This document shows positions 40,814 to 49,605 of a stretch of 64,000 bases of DNA, one piece after another (the first letter of the stretch is position 1; each line of letters starts with the position of its first letter). The notes beneath the pieces are model-generated. The model was not told the origin of the DNA. It saw nothing but the letters and a program-made list of their open reading frames with translations, and did not search any database. Position numbers and translations under genes: made by a program. The stretch spans positions 1-64,000 of the forward strand of contig JAGOUY010000007.1 of NCBI GenBank assembly GCA_018061025.1, written 5' to 3'. Source of the DNA: Patescibacteria group bacterium. GTDB taxonomy: Bacteria > Patescibacteriota > Patescibacteriia > 2-12-FULL-60-25.

Positions 40814-42154
40814 TTATACAATTAAGGGAAGATTAGGCAGTGGGGTTGGATTACCAGTGATGAGACTTTCAATACGATAGGCACCGTGTGTTGGAGCTTC
40901 GATATACCCGTTCCAGGCAAAACGCGCTAATCCACCGGAGGCGAGACAATCAAATAACCACTCGTTTGTATAATGAGGATCAAACTGTGACATGCCTCCA
41001 CCAACGCTTTGGAGCCACAGGCGGTTAAAATCTTCTTGCGAACCAATCGAGGGAGCGATGATGATCGGAAGGCCTAAGCCTGTGTAGAACGACAGCTCGC
41101 TTGGTTTTGTCCAAAGGACATCAGTGGTCCGGAGCGTGTGTTGGAAGCCGAGAAAATATTCACGACGATCTTCGTAATGATGAATGTGGAGCGATTTTCC
41201 CAGCGCGGATTTTAATCCGAGTGTTTGTATCCCGTCTTGGAAATAGCGATAAATGTGCTTGTGGGTTCCGGCTTCTAAATTAACGCGGATGCGTTTTTGT
41301 AAGATCGGTTTGCGTAAACTCTCAATAATATCCATGCCTAGCTGTTTTTGGGCTCCTGCTCCACCCACACAAAACGTGAGCGTGAGGAGGCGCTTTGAGG
41401 TGAGGTTGCATAAGCGCGGGCCTAGCGTTTGAACTAGGGTTTCTTGGTACTTTTGGGAAAATATTCCTTCCGGGTCTAGGTGACAGAGTCGTTCGGCGAG
41501 GTCATGTTTTACGATTTTAGCTTCGGGACCTCCGATAAGTGTTTTTGGAAGGGGAAAACCTGTTAAGAAAATCCGTTCACGCGGGACGCCGTAGAGTTGC
41601 AAACGTTCCACCACACGTCCATTAGGGGCGAGGTATTTGATACGGCTTTTTTTGGGATCAAGGGGAACCCAAGCACGGCTGACGTCGGTATCACAAATGA
41701 CGCAGTAGATATCGCCAGGGTAGTCGAAGACTTCGGCGGCGAAAGCGGGGAGGAAAAAGGTGGAAATGAAGGGGATACGGCTATTGCGTTTGGTGAGCCG
41801 CTCGATCAAATCCTTTCCTAACTGCTTTTTTTCAATCCAGCGATAGCTTTCGCTGACTTGCAGGGTTGGTTCACTGAGGTCGCGTCGTGGATAAAACGGG
41901 GGGATTTTTTGAAAATGATCCATGACGTCGAACAGGGGTTGTCCGACGACGGGCAGGGGTTGGAGGCGCGAAAAATATTCGTATAAGCTACGCGATTGTT
42001 TCCAGAGTTCTTTATCCTGCGTTGGGATACCTGGGTAATCATTCGCCACGATAATATCGCCGTAGGCGAGCTCCTTTAAGCCATAGGCAGCACGTTCATG
42101 ACCATATCCCATGTTAATGGCGACCACCCACGCTTTGTGCAAAGAACGAGACAT
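40814..42154 (-). CDS. MurG/MGDG-synthase-like (GT-B) glycosyltransferase candidate
   Basis: A 446-aa protein. WVVAINMGYGHERAA near the N-terminus resembles the glycine-rich GHxxAA loop of GT28/MGDG-synthase enzymes, and TLTFCVGGAGAQKQLGMDI in the C-terminal half resembles their second nucleotide-sugar loop (GGS/GAGxxK). LWTKPSELSFYTGLGLPIIIAPSIGSQEDFN matches the donor-binding region (KPSEL...GLP...P..GSQ.). No TM helix. It may glycosylate a lipid or be an inactive homologue. A TATACT box 7 nt upstream suggests a leaderless mRNA. Confidence 0.68.
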   Translation of the reverse strand: MSRSLHKAWVVAINMGYGHERAAYGLKELAYGDIIVANDYPGIPTQDKELWKQSRSLYEYFSRLQPLPVVGQPLFDVMDHFQKIPPFYPRRDLSEPTLQVSESYRWIEKKQLGKDLIERLTKRNSRIPFISTFFLPAFAAEVFDYPGDIYCVICDTDVSRAWVPLDPKKSRIKYLAPNGRVVERLQLYGVPRERIFLTGFPLPKTLIGGPEAKIVKHDLAERLCHLDPEGIFSQKYQETLVQTLGPRLCNLTSKRLLTLTFCVGGAGAQKQLGMDIIESLRKPILQKRIRVNLEAGTHKHIYRYFQDGIQTLGLKSALGKSLHIHHYEDRREYFLGFQHTLRTTDVLWTKPSELSFYTGLGLPIIIAPSIGSQEDFNRLWLQSVGGGMSQFDPHYTNEWLFDCLASGGLARFAWNGYIEAPTHGAYRIESLITGNPTPLPNLPLIV

Positions 42155-42161
42155 GACAAGA

Positions 42162-42167
42162 AGTATA
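42162..42167 (-). promoter_or_regulatory. -10 element (TATACT) for the 40814 gene
   Basis: On the minus strand TATACT is followed by TCTTGTC and then ATG (7-nt gap), preceded by another ATACTG unit, like a truncated heptamer array. Confidence 0.6.
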
Positions 42168-42221
42168 CAGTATAGATGTCTTAGTCGTCATGACCGTTTC
42201 CTTTCCTATCATCTTCCCCCG

Positions 42222-42346
42222 TCATTCCGAACGCAGTGAGGGATCTCGCAGCGGAACAAGCAGCCTTCTTTCCTGTCATTCTGAGGTCAAATCAACTGTC
42301 GTAAGATATAGACTGGAGCCGAAGAATCCCTTGTGATTAGAGCGCC
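42222..42346. repeat. Dispersed intergenic repeats (GTCATTC-GA...GGATC type)
   Basis: Two units resembling widespread 'GTCATTCtGAgcgcagcGAAgaATC' dispersed repeats: GTCATTCCGAACGCAGTGAG with GGATCTC, and GTCATTCTGAG with a later CCGAAGAATCCC. No gene seen. Confidence 0.5.
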
Positions 42347-42374
42347 CTTCGGGCAGAAAGAAGATATAGGCGAT

Positions 42375-42536
42375 GGGCTCGCCGGCCGTATTGTTTTTCT
42401 CCCTACTGAACTCGCATTCCACCTACGCTGTGTATGGTGGACCGGAGCCAACACCTGCAACAGCAACTCGACCGCAACGGTGTTGTCTCCTTGCTCAGAC
42501 AGCAGTAGGGAGAAAAACAACACGGCCTGCGAGCCC
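42375..42536. mobile_element. MITE-like 162-bp inverted-repeat element
   Basis: Terminal inverted repeats of 34 bp (42375-42408 and 42503-42536) with two mismatches, starting GGGCTCGC and ending inward at CCCTACTG. The interior folds into CCACC/GGTGG and CAACACC/GGTGTTG hairpins. No ORF and no obvious target-site duplication. Its architecture parallels 22926-23037 although sequences differ. Confidence 0.68.
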
Positions 42537-42564
42537 TAGATGAGGAGAGTGGGGAAGGAAAAAG

Positions 42565-43035
42565 CTATTTATATTCGTAAATAAATGCCTTATCTTCGTA
42601 ATGTTTGAAGCCTAATTTTTGGTACAGCTGTTGAGCTCGATGATTATCTGGCGAAGTCACGAGGTAGAGGCCGACGGCGTTCCAGTAGCGCTTTTGTTGG
42701 ATGTGCTCGATAACTTGGGTGCCGATGCCTTGGTTGCGGTAGTCTGGAATTACAAAGAGTTCGTCGATGGAGACGATGTTGCCTCCGTATTCGTTGGCCC
42801 AAAAGGGTACGAGGACGATATAGCCAATGGTTTTATCTTCTCGTTGTATAAAATAGACGCGGCCTTTGTTTGGAGAGCGATCAAATTCTTTAAGGGTTTT
42901 TTGACAGCCGTTGGCAGAGAGTGTTGATCGATGATCTTCCGTATAGAGTTGGTTTACAAAGGTTGTAAACAAACGATGATCGGATTCGTGTCCACGTTTA
43001 AGTGAAAACATCCGGGGAGCTTTTTTAGGGAGCAT
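42565..43035 (-). CDS. GNAT family N-acetyltransferase
   Basis: A 156-aa acetyltransferase. GNIVSIDELFVIPDYRNQGIGTQVIEHI contains the acetyl-CoA loop (R-N-Q-G-I-G-T) and VTSPDNHRAQQLYQKLGFKHYED is the classical C-terminal GNAT signature. Substrate unknown; size fits the aminoglycoside/polyamine or protein Lys acetyltransferase type. It heads a minus-strand run (42565-44620) of small genes. Confidence 0.9.
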   Translation of the reverse strand: MLPKKAPRMFSLKRGHESDHRLFTTFVNQLYTEDHRSTLSANGCQKTLKEFDRSPNKGRVYFIQREDKTIGYIVLVPFWANEYGGNIVSIDELFVIPDYRNQGIGTQVIEHIQQKRYWNAVGLYLVTSPDNHRAQQLYQKLGFKHYEDKAFIYEYK

Positions 43036-43056
43036 ACGGATCGAAATTCTTTTAGC

Positions 43057-43506
43057 TTATTTCTTTGAATTTTTTATATCCTTCTTTTGACGGGATGGTT
43101 TTGGCTGCTTGTCTTCGTCCATGGAAATCTCTTTGATGTAGGTCTCGAGATGTTCTTCGTAGCGTTTCTCTGTGAGAGTTTCGAGCTGATCTTTATCCAT
43201 GTATTTGCGTTCGCGCCCAAGTTCTTTTTTAACATCTTGTTCGGCACGATGCCACGCCCATTCTTCGGTGAAGGAATACCAGCTGTGTTCCCATAACTCA
43301 TCCTCGACCTGATGGAAGAGCTTATGGGCTTCTTCTTCGTTTAATCGCAATAGCGTTTCGATACGATCGAGGAGGAGGGGTGGTCCTACGCTTTCTAAGC
43401 CTTGAGTTTGGCGCAGCTTGTCTTCAATCAACCAGCGAGCAAGGAGGGCGCGATGGATATCTAGGAGATCAGATTTTTTGAGCTGGAGGTAGGCGAATTC
43501 TTCCAT
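43057..43506 (-). CDS. Hypothetical charged helical protein
   Basis: A 149-aa soluble protein, very rich in Glu/Lys/Leu and predicted to be almost entirely helical, with conserved-looking aromatic-acid text (ELWEHSWYSFTEEWAWHRAEQD, residues ~68-89) and a Lys-rich C-terminal tail. No family recognised. The gene follows the pilin-like gene 43517 with 10 nt between them, so it probably belongs to the same operon. Confidence 0.6.
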   Translation of the reverse strand: MEEFAYLQLKKSDLLDIHRALLARWLIEDKLRQTQGLESVGPPLLLDRIETLLRLNEEEAHKLFHQVEDELWEHSWYSFTEEWAWHRAEQDVKKELGRERKYMDKDQLETLTEKRYEEHLETYIKEISMDEDKQPKPSRQKKDIKNSKK

Positions 43507-43516
43507 AGAGACTTCA

Positions 43517-43963
43517 TTACATTCCGTTTTGTGTGATCGTGCGAATTTCTAAGGGGAAACATTGATATCCGGCTTTATGTTCTTGGAGTGATTCAAACCG
43601 CGGACGTATGGATTTTCCAGGGTACAGTTCCATGCTGGTTTCAAAGGTGGCGCAGAGTTCGTATTTGTTTGAACCAGTTACGGGTTTGAATTCGTACATA
43701 GCTCCTGTTTTTGGGTCTCTAAATGACGAGAAGTAGTAGGGGTCACGTTGTTGCGCGAGGGTTTCTAAGCTGTCTGGCAAGCTGGCGGTATTCATCCAAT
43801 ATTGGTCTAAGGCATTACGGATTTGTTCTAGGTCATTTATGCGCTGTGTATCAAACCGTTCGGCTCGCGCTTTTAAGGGGGAGCCGGACATGTACAAGCT
43901 CGTTGCCACCGTAGCAGTAACGATGACGATCAAAAGAGTGAACAAAGGTTTGGATAGAGGCAT
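43517..43963 (-). CDS. Pilin/pseudopilin-like membrane protein
   Basis: A 148-aa protein with an N-terminal TM helix (residues ~6-25, LFTLLIVIVTATVATSLYMS) followed by an amphipathic helix, then RINDLEQIRNALDQYWMNTASLPDSLETL, the 'R...D...l..AL..Y....g.yP' pattern of type II pseudopilins (G-type), and two Cys (~108 and 134). The canonical GFTLIE prepilin cleavage motif is missing, so it is either a divergent pilin-like protein or a non-processed anchor. Seven nt after the DUF5671 gene. Confidence 0.68.
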   Translation of the reverse strand: MPLSKPLFTLLIVIVTATVATSLYMSGSPLKARAERFDTQRINDLEQIRNALDQYWMNTASLPDSLETLAQQRDPYYFSSFRDPKTGAMYEFKPVTGSNKYELCATFETSMELYPGKSIRPRFESLQEHKAGYQCFPLEIRTITQNGM

Positions 43964-43969
43964 ATGAGG

Positions 43970-44620
43970 TTAGGCTTTTTGTTGTTCTTCTGCACGACGC
44001 AGATCTGTGAGATAGTAGCCAAAGATGCTGCCAGAAATTGCTAAGACGGTGAACGTCTTTAAGACGAAGCGTGTTGTTAGCTCGCCGCCTAAGACATTCG
44101 TCAACAGGGTGATGAGGGTTCCGATGATGATCGCGGAAGCGAAAAAGAGAGCGAGATAGGTGATGGCGGTGCGAGGGCGGGAAAGGCGCAAGTCTGGATT
44201 TTTTTTGATAGCGTCTAGTGTGAGGCGAGACACGTAGAGGAATATAGGGAAGGCGACGATGAGGGAGGCGCTTGCCGTTCGCAGGGTGCTATTTACAGAT
44301 TGTAGGTAGTACATCGTGTCGTATCCGGAGAGAGGGTCTGGCAACCAACGATTGATAAGCTGGAAGATGATGGTGCCTAAACTTGTGGCGCTGATGGCTA
44401 GCGTCATGAAGAGGACGAGGTACAAAAAGGACTCGCGGGCGGAAATATGTGGTTGCCGACGTGGGACGGGGATAGGGAATTCGGATTCCGTATAGCTGTT
44501 CATGGCTGAGTGGATTTCGTCTGTTTGCCACCCGGCTTGGGTCAAGGCGGTTTTGATAGAATCGCGAGAAAGGCCTTTACTGAGCGCTTCTTTGACGAAA
44601 AGTTGGAGATCCATGTTCAT
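43970..44620 (-). CDS. DUF5671-like multi-TM membrane protein
   Basis: 216 aa. A short N-terminal helical domain (FVKEALSKGLSRDSIKTALTQAGW, residues ~8-31) of a type seen before membrane domains in this radiation, then four TM helices (about 65-90, 108-130, 150-172, 182-205). It resembles DUF5671 from memory; no function is known. First gene of the minus-strand operon 44620-42565, divergent from ftsE with inverted heptamer arrays between. Confidence 0.7.
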   Translation of the reverse strand: MNMDLQLFVKEALSKGLSRDSIKTALTQAGWQTDEIHSAMNSYTESEFPIPVPRRQPHISARESFLYLVLFMTLAISATSLGTIIFQLINRWLPDPLSGYDTMYYLQSVNSTLRTASASLIVAFPIFLYVSRLTLDAIKKNPDLRLSRPRTAITYLALFFASAIIIGTLITLLTNVLGGELTTRFVLKTFTVLAISGSIFGYYLTDLRRAEEQQKA

Positions 44621-44664
44621 ATATCTCTAGCCTACTAGACCTGGCCGGTTCTGTCATTAGCCAT

Positions 44665-44699
44665 GCAGTATCGAGTATCTAGTATCGGGTATCGAGTAT
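44665..44699 (-). repeat. Heptamer repeat array, copy C (inverted)
   Basis: Read on the minus strand: five units ATACTCG, ATACCCG, ATACTAG, ATACTCG, ATACTGC, lying 45 nt upstream of the 44620 start. Together with copy D it forms an imperfect long inverted repeat with a 51-bp centre. Confidence 0.88.
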
Positions 44700-44750
44700 T
44701 TGATCGTAATTAGAAAGGTATTTCTCAATGTATTGTCTCTTTTATCTCCA

Positions 44751-44785
44751 ATACTCGATACTCGATACACGATACTGTATACTGT
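44751..44785 (+). repeat. Heptamer repeat array, copy D
   Basis: Five units (two ATACTCG, then ATACACG, ATACTGT, ATACTGT) on the plus strand directly before ftsE; units 4/5 create TATACT. Confidence 0.88.
44778..44783 (+). promoter_or_regulatory. -10 element (TATACT) for ftsEX
   Basis: Six nt before the ftsE ATG, the normal distance from a -10 box to a transcription start, so ftsE mRNA is predicted to begin at the A of ATG. Confidence 0.65.
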
Positions 44786-44789
44786 CATC

Positions 44790-45476
44790 ATGGTTCTGCT
44801 TGAACATGTCACAAAGTTTTATCATCCGGAGTCGCCAGCTCTTAAGGATTTATCTTTTCGCATTGAACCGGGAGAGTTTGTCTCTATTGTCGGGCAGAGC
44901 GGAGCGGGAAAAACAACGCTTGCAAAATTACTGATGGCGGAAGAGCGTCCGAGTAGTGGGAGGATTGTGATTGGCGGTTGGGATATCACAAATATTCGTT
45001 CCTACGAAATTCCCGCCCTGCGTCGGCAGATTGGAGTTGTCTTTCAGGACTTTAAGTTGCTGCCTAAGAAAACGGTGTACGAGAATGTAGCCTTCGCTCT
45101 GGAAGTTTCTGGGACGCCGCGTTCACGTATCCGCGAAGTGGTGCCGCAAGTGTTGCGGATTGTGGGATTGGATAATAAGTCGCATCGGTTTCCTTCACAG
45201 ATTTCTGGGGGAGAGCAGCAGCGTGTAGTCATTGCGCGTGCGCTTGTTCATCGTCCAAAGATGCTGTTGGCGGATGAACCGACCGGGAATTTGGATGCGA
45301 TCAATGCGGGTGAGATTACGGATTTGTTGGTACGTATTAATGCGTTTGGAACAACCGTTATCCTTGTGACTCACAACCGAGAGATGGTGAATGTCTTACG
45401 TCGACGCGTGATTACGCTGCATGACGGAGAGGTGGCGACGGATCATAAGCATGGGAAGTATACGTTGCCGGTATAA
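44790..45476 (+). CDS. ftsE: Cell-division ABC ATPase FtsE
   Basis: 228 aa from ATG 44790. VLLEHVTKFYHPESPALKDLSF is the typical start (residues 2-23); Walker A GQSGAGKTT, Q-loop VVFQDFKLLP, signature SGGEQQR, Walker B LLADEPTGNLD, H-loop THN. FtsE drives FtsX to activate peptidoglycan hydrolases at the septum. Followed by ftsX after 4 nt. Confidence 0.96.
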   Translation: MVLLEHVTKFYHPESPALKDLSFRIEPGEFVSIVGQSGAGKTTLAKLLMAEERPSSGRIVIGGWDITNIRSYEIPALRRQIGVVFQDFKLLPKKTVYENVAFALEVSGTPRSRIREVVPQVLRIVGLDNKSHRFPSQISGGEQQRVVIARALVHRPKMLLADEPTGNLDAINAGEITDLLVRINAFGTTVILVTHNREMVNVLRRRVITLHDGEVATDHKHGKYTLPV

Positions 45477-45480
45477 CCAT

Positions 45481-46389
45481 ATGATTACGCTTGTGCGCAT
45501 TTTTACAACCTCTTGGAAAAACTTTTTCCGCAATGCTTGGATTGGGATCGCGACGATCTTTGTATTTGGGATGGCGATCTTGTCGGTGAATGTTTTATTA
45601 GGGGTGCAAGCCGTTATGGATCGGGCTGCAGTGGCCTTGGAGGATCGTGTGGATGTGACGTTTACGTTTCGTCCGGCGACGCCTGAGCCGGTATTAAACC
45701 AGTTACGTTTTTACGCACTGTCTCTCCCGCAGGTTCGTTCAGTTGAGCTTGTGTCTGCCGAGCAAGCGTTGCAGCGATTTCGTGATCGATACGCGGGACA
45801 ACCTAAGATCCTCGCGGCCTTAGAAGAGTTGAGCGGGAATCCTTTGGGGGCGCAGATGGTCGTGAAAGCGCATCAACCAGAGGATTATGCCTTTATTTTG
45901 CAGGCCTTGCAGAATCCTCAGTATACGCCGTTTATCCAGAAGCAGACGTACGAGGATCATCGAGGAGCGATCTTACGCATCAAAGCGATTACAGACCAGA
46001 GTCGGTTAGCCGGGTCTATCCTGGTTGCGATGTTCACCTTGTTTGGTTTATTGATTGTTATTAACGCGGTGCGTGTCGCGGTGTATACACAGCGTGAGGA
46101 GATTGCGATTATGCGATTAGTTGGCGCTTCTTCTGCCTTTATCCGCGCGCCATTTGTGTTACAAACGATTTGGTTTGGATTATTTGCTCTGTTTGGCGTA
46201 TCGCTTCTTACCTATTTTGGGATTGCCTATTTAGATCCTCGTCTTCGCCCTGTCTTTGATGGGGAAGTGGGCTTGCTCGCGCTCGTACAACAAAATGGAC
46301 CAACAGTGTTGTTGATTCAATTTGTGAGCTTGGTATTTATGATGGGAATGGCCGCGTGGATTGCGGTTGGACGATATATCAAGAGATAA
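45481..46389 (+). CDS. ftsX: Cell-division protein FtsX
   Basis: 302 aa from ATG 45481. N-terminal TM (~22-45, WIGIATIFVFGMAILSVNVLL), a ~120-aa extracytoplasmic domain, then three TM helices (about 180-205, 225-250, 275-298), the FtsX/MacB-like layout. KAITDQSRLAGSILVAMFTLFGLLIVINAVRVAVYTQREEIAIMRLVGAS (~167-216) is the conserved cytoplasmic coupling region. Forms a membrane complex with FtsE. Ends 2 nt before the convergent pepF gene. Confidence 0.95.
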   Translation: MITLVRIFTTSWKNFFRNAWIGIATIFVFGMAILSVNVLLGVQAVMDRAAVALEDRVDVTFTFRPATPEPVLNQLRFYALSLPQVRSVELVSAEQALQRFRDRYAGQPKILAALEELSGNPLGAQMVVKAHQPEDYAFILQALQNPQYTPFIQKQTYEDHRGAILRIKAITDQSRLAGSILVAMFTLFGLLIVINAVRVAVYTQREEIAIMRLVGASSAFIRAPFVLQTIWFGLFALFGVSLLTYFGIAYLDPRLRPVFDGEVGLLALVQQNGPTVLLIQFVSLVFMMGMAAWIAVGRYIKR

Positions 46390-46391
46390 GC

Positions 46392-48188
46392 TTACGTGCT
46401 CTTCTTGATCTTTTTATCAAGTTCTTTGGCTTCATTCACCATCTCTTCGATGAGAGCAATACCGCCTTGCCAGAATTTCTTGTCGCGTAAGTTGATGCCA
46501 AATGGTTTTACGAGTTCGTTTGGATCTTTTGAACCGCCAGCTTCGAGGAAGGCGAGGTAGTCTTCCACCATCGAAGCACCGCGTTTTTTGTATTCGGCGA
46601 AGAGGGAGAGGGTGAGGAGTTCGCCGAAGGCGTAGGCGTAAACGTAGAAGGGGGTATGGATGAAGTGGGAGATGTAGGACCACCAAATGTCGTAGTCTTT
46701 AGTCATTTTAACGGAGTTTCCAAACATGTTGGTTTGGTGTTTGCGCCAAAGGGTGCCGATTTCCTCACTTGTGAGCTCGCCTTTTTGTTTTGAGGTTGCG
46801 TGTACGTCTTGTTCAAAGCGGTACATGGTGGTTTGACGGAAGACGGTTGAGAAGATCTCTTCGATTTTTTGCATGATGAGCGTGAGCCGTTCTTTGGGAT
46901 CGGTGAGCTTGGCTTTCATGGCGTCGAATGTGACCATCTCAGCAAAGACGCTGGCGGTTTCGGCGACGGTGAGGGGCATGTCGAACTGGAGAAGGTTTTG
47001 TTTGCGAGCAAGGCTGGCATGCACCCCGTGACCTAGTTCGTGAGCTAAGGTTAGTACTTGTTTAATGTTCCCACTGAAGTTTACGAAGACATAGGGATGA
47101 AGGTCAGGTGTTCCGAACATGCAGAAGGCGCCGCCGCGTTTGCCCGGCATTTGAGGGGCGTCGATCCAGCCATTGTCAAAAAACGCTTGGGCGAGTTTGG
47201 CGAAGCGAGGAGAGAAACGCGTGAAGGCGTCTAGAATGAGGGTTTTTGCTTCGGTAAACGAGACGGAGTGTTCTTTGCTGGCAATCGGAGCGTAGCGGTC
47301 GTAGTCATAGAGAACGGGGAGGCTGAGGAGTTTGCGTTTGAAGATGTAGAAGTCTTGGACGATATCGAAACGCTCAGCCACGGCGCTTGTCATGGCATCG
47401 ACGGTGGCTTGGTCGATCTCATTCGAGAGATGGCGGGATTGTTCGGGCGAATCAAAATGACGATAGCGATCTATCGTACGTTTTTCTTGCAAAAGGGTGT
47501 TGGTGACGAAGGTGAGGCGATGGAGTTGTTCGCGTAGCCCTTGTGTATACCCTTCAGCGGCACGTTTGCGTTCACTTTGTTTTGGGTGATGGAGAAGGTC
47601 GAGCAATTGTTCTTGTGAGTAGTCTTTTTTGTCGCCAGAGCGTTTATAGGTGTAGTGGGAGAGTTCTTCGTCGTATAAACGTGTGAAAGCGGAGCGTCCT
47701 GTGAGGGAGAGGTCTTGCATGAGCTTTTCCTCTGGTTCGCTGAGGCGATGTGGTTTCCAGAGGAGCTCTTTTTCGAGGTAATGCGTATAACGAGATAGGG
47801 CAGGATGTTTGATCCAGCTTTGGAAGGTTTTATCGTTAACCTGGACCAATTCTAACTCTAAGAAGAGAAATAGGTTGGCGATTTCTCGTCCGCGTTGTTC
47901 GGTTTTTTGCAGGAGGGCACCGTGTTTAGGGTTTTTGCTATCTGCGGAATGGACGAGAGCGGCGTAGAGTTCAGGCTTCCAGGTTTCTTGCAGGATTGAT
48001 TCGTATTCTTTGAGAATTTTGGCGAGTTCTTCGGCGGTGCGTTTAGCGGTAATGGTGCCGCGGTATTTTTTATTGAAAACTTGGGCGCGTTTTAGTTGCG
48101 TATCAAAGGTCTTATCGATGTTTGGATCATCGATGCTTTGGAAGAGGTCCGAGAGGTTCCAGCGGGGGAGGGGAGAGGGTTTTGGCAT
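46392..48188 (-). CDS. pepF: Oligoendopeptidase F (M3B metallopeptidase)
   Basis: A 598-aa zinc peptidase. LAHELGHGVHAS is the HExxH zinc site (here HELGH) and the third ligand Glu lies in TVAETASVFAEM ~25 residues later, as in all M3 enzymes. YVFVNFSGNIKQVLT and FCMFGTPDLHPYVF form the substrate cleft, and FIHTPFYVYAYAFGELL the C-terminal helix. Degrades cytoplasmic oligopeptides. No signal peptide. Length normal. Confidence 0.95.
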   Translation of the reverse strand: MPKPSPLPRWNLSDLFQSIDDPNIDKTFDTQLKRAQVFNKKYRGTITAKRTAEELAKILKEYESILQETWKPELYAALVHSADSKNPKHGALLQKTEQRGREIANLFLFLELELVQVNDKTFQSWIKHPALSRYTHYLEKELLWKPHRLSEPEEKLMQDLSLTGRSAFTRLYDEELSHYTYKRSGDKKDYSQEQLLDLLHHPKQSERKRAAEGYTQGLREQLHRLTFVTNTLLQEKRTIDRYRHFDSPEQSRHLSNEIDQATVDAMTSAVAERFDIVQDFYIFKRKLLSLPVLYDYDRYAPIASKEHSVSFTEAKTLILDAFTRFSPRFAKLAQAFFDNGWIDAPQMPGKRGGAFCMFGTPDLHPYVFVNFSGNIKQVLTLAHELGHGVHASLARKQNLLQFDMPLTVAETASVFAEMVTFDAMKAKLTDPKERLTLIMQKIEEIFSTVFRQTTMYRFEQDVHATSKQKGELTSEEIGTLWRKHQTNMFGNSVKMTKDYDIWWSYISHFIHTPFYVYAYAFGELLTLSLFAEYKKRGASMVEDYLAFLEAGGSKDPNELVKPFGINLRDKKFWQGGIALIEEMVNEAKELDKKIKKST

Positions 48189-48270
48189 AGGGATTATTCC
48201 TTGGTAAATTCAAAGCTAGTTCATCATTTTTGGCTGGCTTCGTCCAGCTGCACTTCTTTATGTTCTCGTG

Positions 48271-48276
48271 TATACT
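48271..48276 (+). promoter_or_regulatory. -10 element (TATACT) for eno
   Basis: TATACT plus GTTGTCAT then ATG (8-nt gap); predicts a leaderless enolase mRNA. The GGAGG at 48291-48295 lies inside the coding region and is not a usable Shine-Dalgarno. Confidence 0.6.
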
Positions 48277-48284
48277 GTTGTCAT

Positions 48285-49544
48285 ATGTTTGGAGGAAAAA
48301 AAATTTCATCGGTGGTTGCACGCGAAATCTTGGATTCGCGAGGGAATCCGACGGTTGCTTGCCGTGTGACCTTAAAGAATGGATTAACGGCTGAGGCGAA
48401 AGTACCTTCTGGAGCTTCGACGGGGTCGCATGAGGCGTTGGAATTGCGTGATGGTGGCAAGAGATATGGAGGAAAAGGCGTCAAAAAAGCGGTGAAGCAT
48501 GTGAATGAATCGATTGCGCGGGTGTTGCGCGGGATTGATGTGACGCGGCAGCAGGATATTGACCACGTAATGTTGGAATTAGATGGGACGAAGAATAAAT
48601 CGAAATTGGGAGCAAATGCGATCTTGGCGGTGTCATTAGCGTGTGCACAGGTCGCGGCGCTGGAGCGAGGGATCCCGTTATGGAAGTCGTTGCGGCAGAC
48701 CTATCGTTTTGTCCGACCTGCTTCGTTGCCGATTCCTACGATGAACGTCTTGAACGGTGGTGCGCATGCGGGATGGGTGATGGATATTCAAGAGTGTATG
48801 ATCGTGTCTAAGCACAAGGTGTTTTCGGAACGGGTACGCATTGGAGTTGAGGTCTTTCAGGCCTTGGGGAAGCTTTTAAAAGAAAAACATCTTCCTATTA
48901 CGGTTGGGGATGAAGGAGGATTTGCTCCGCATTTAGATACGGTGGAGAAGGCGTTTGAGCTTTTAGCGGAAGCCGTGGCCAAGGCTGGGTTTAAACTTGG
49001 AAAAGATGTATATTTTGCTGCCGATGTCGCGAGTTCTGAATTTTATGATGCCAAACGAAAGAAATATGTCTTTCGTGCGGAGGGGGTAGAAATGGATCGA
49101 GAGCAGCTGATGGCGCGTTATGCGGGTTGGATGGAGAAATATCCGTTTGAATCGATTGAAGATCCGTTTGCTGAAGATGATTGGGCGTCATGGCAAGAAG
49201 CCTTGCCGATGTTTGAGGGGAATGAAGTCCGTGTCGTCGGAGATGATTTGTTAGTGACGAATGTTGAGCGATTACGACGCGCCATTGATGAGCAGGCGGC
49301 AAATACGATTTTGATCAAGCTCAATCAAATTGGAACGCTGACGGAGACGGTCGATGCGATTAAGATGGCGCATGAGGCGGGTTGGGCAACGTCGATTTCG
49401 CATCGATCCGGGGAAACCGCAGATACGACGATTGCGGATTTAGCAGTTGCCTGTGGCTCGGAATATATTAAGACGGGATCTTTGTCGCGATCTGAAAGAA
49501 TTGAGAAATATAATCGATTATTGGAGATTGAGGGGGAGATGTAG
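48285..49544 (+). CDS. eno: Enolase
   Basis: 419 aa from ATG 48285 (the longer frame back to 48096 runs through the promoter and pepF). ISSVVAREILDSRGNPTVA, GANAILAVSLA, LPIPTMNVLNGGAHA, GDEGGFAP (catalytic Glu), SIEDPFAEDDW, VGDDLLVTN, LIKLNQIGTLTE and SHRSGETADTTIADLAVA are diagnostic. Converts 2-phosphoglycerate to PEP; may also moonlight in an RNA degradosome. Slightly shorter than E. coli enolase (432 aa). Confidence 0.98.
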   Translation: MFGGKKISSVVAREILDSRGNPTVACRVTLKNGLTAEAKVPSGASTGSHEALELRDGGKRYGGKGVKKAVKHVNESIARVLRGIDVTRQQDIDHVMLELDGTKNKSKLGANAILAVSLACAQVAALERGIPLWKSLRQTYRFVRPASLPIPTMNVLNGGAHAGWVMDIQECMIVSKHKVFSERVRIGVEVFQALGKLLKEKHLPITVGDEGGFAPHLDTVEKAFELLAEAVAKAGFKLGKDVYFAADVASSEFYDAKRKKYVFRAEGVEMDREQLMARYAGWMEKYPFESIEDPFAEDDWASWQEALPMFEGNEVRVVGDDLLVTNVERLRRAIDEQAANTILIKLNQIGTLTETVDAIKMAHEAGWATSISHRSGETADTTIADLAVACGSEYIKTGSLSRSERIEKYNRLLEIEGEM

Positions 49545-49605
49545 GGAGGTTGACCGTTTTTGCATTTTGTGTAATATATTATCGCCTTGAAAGGAGGCGA
49601 ATGCG

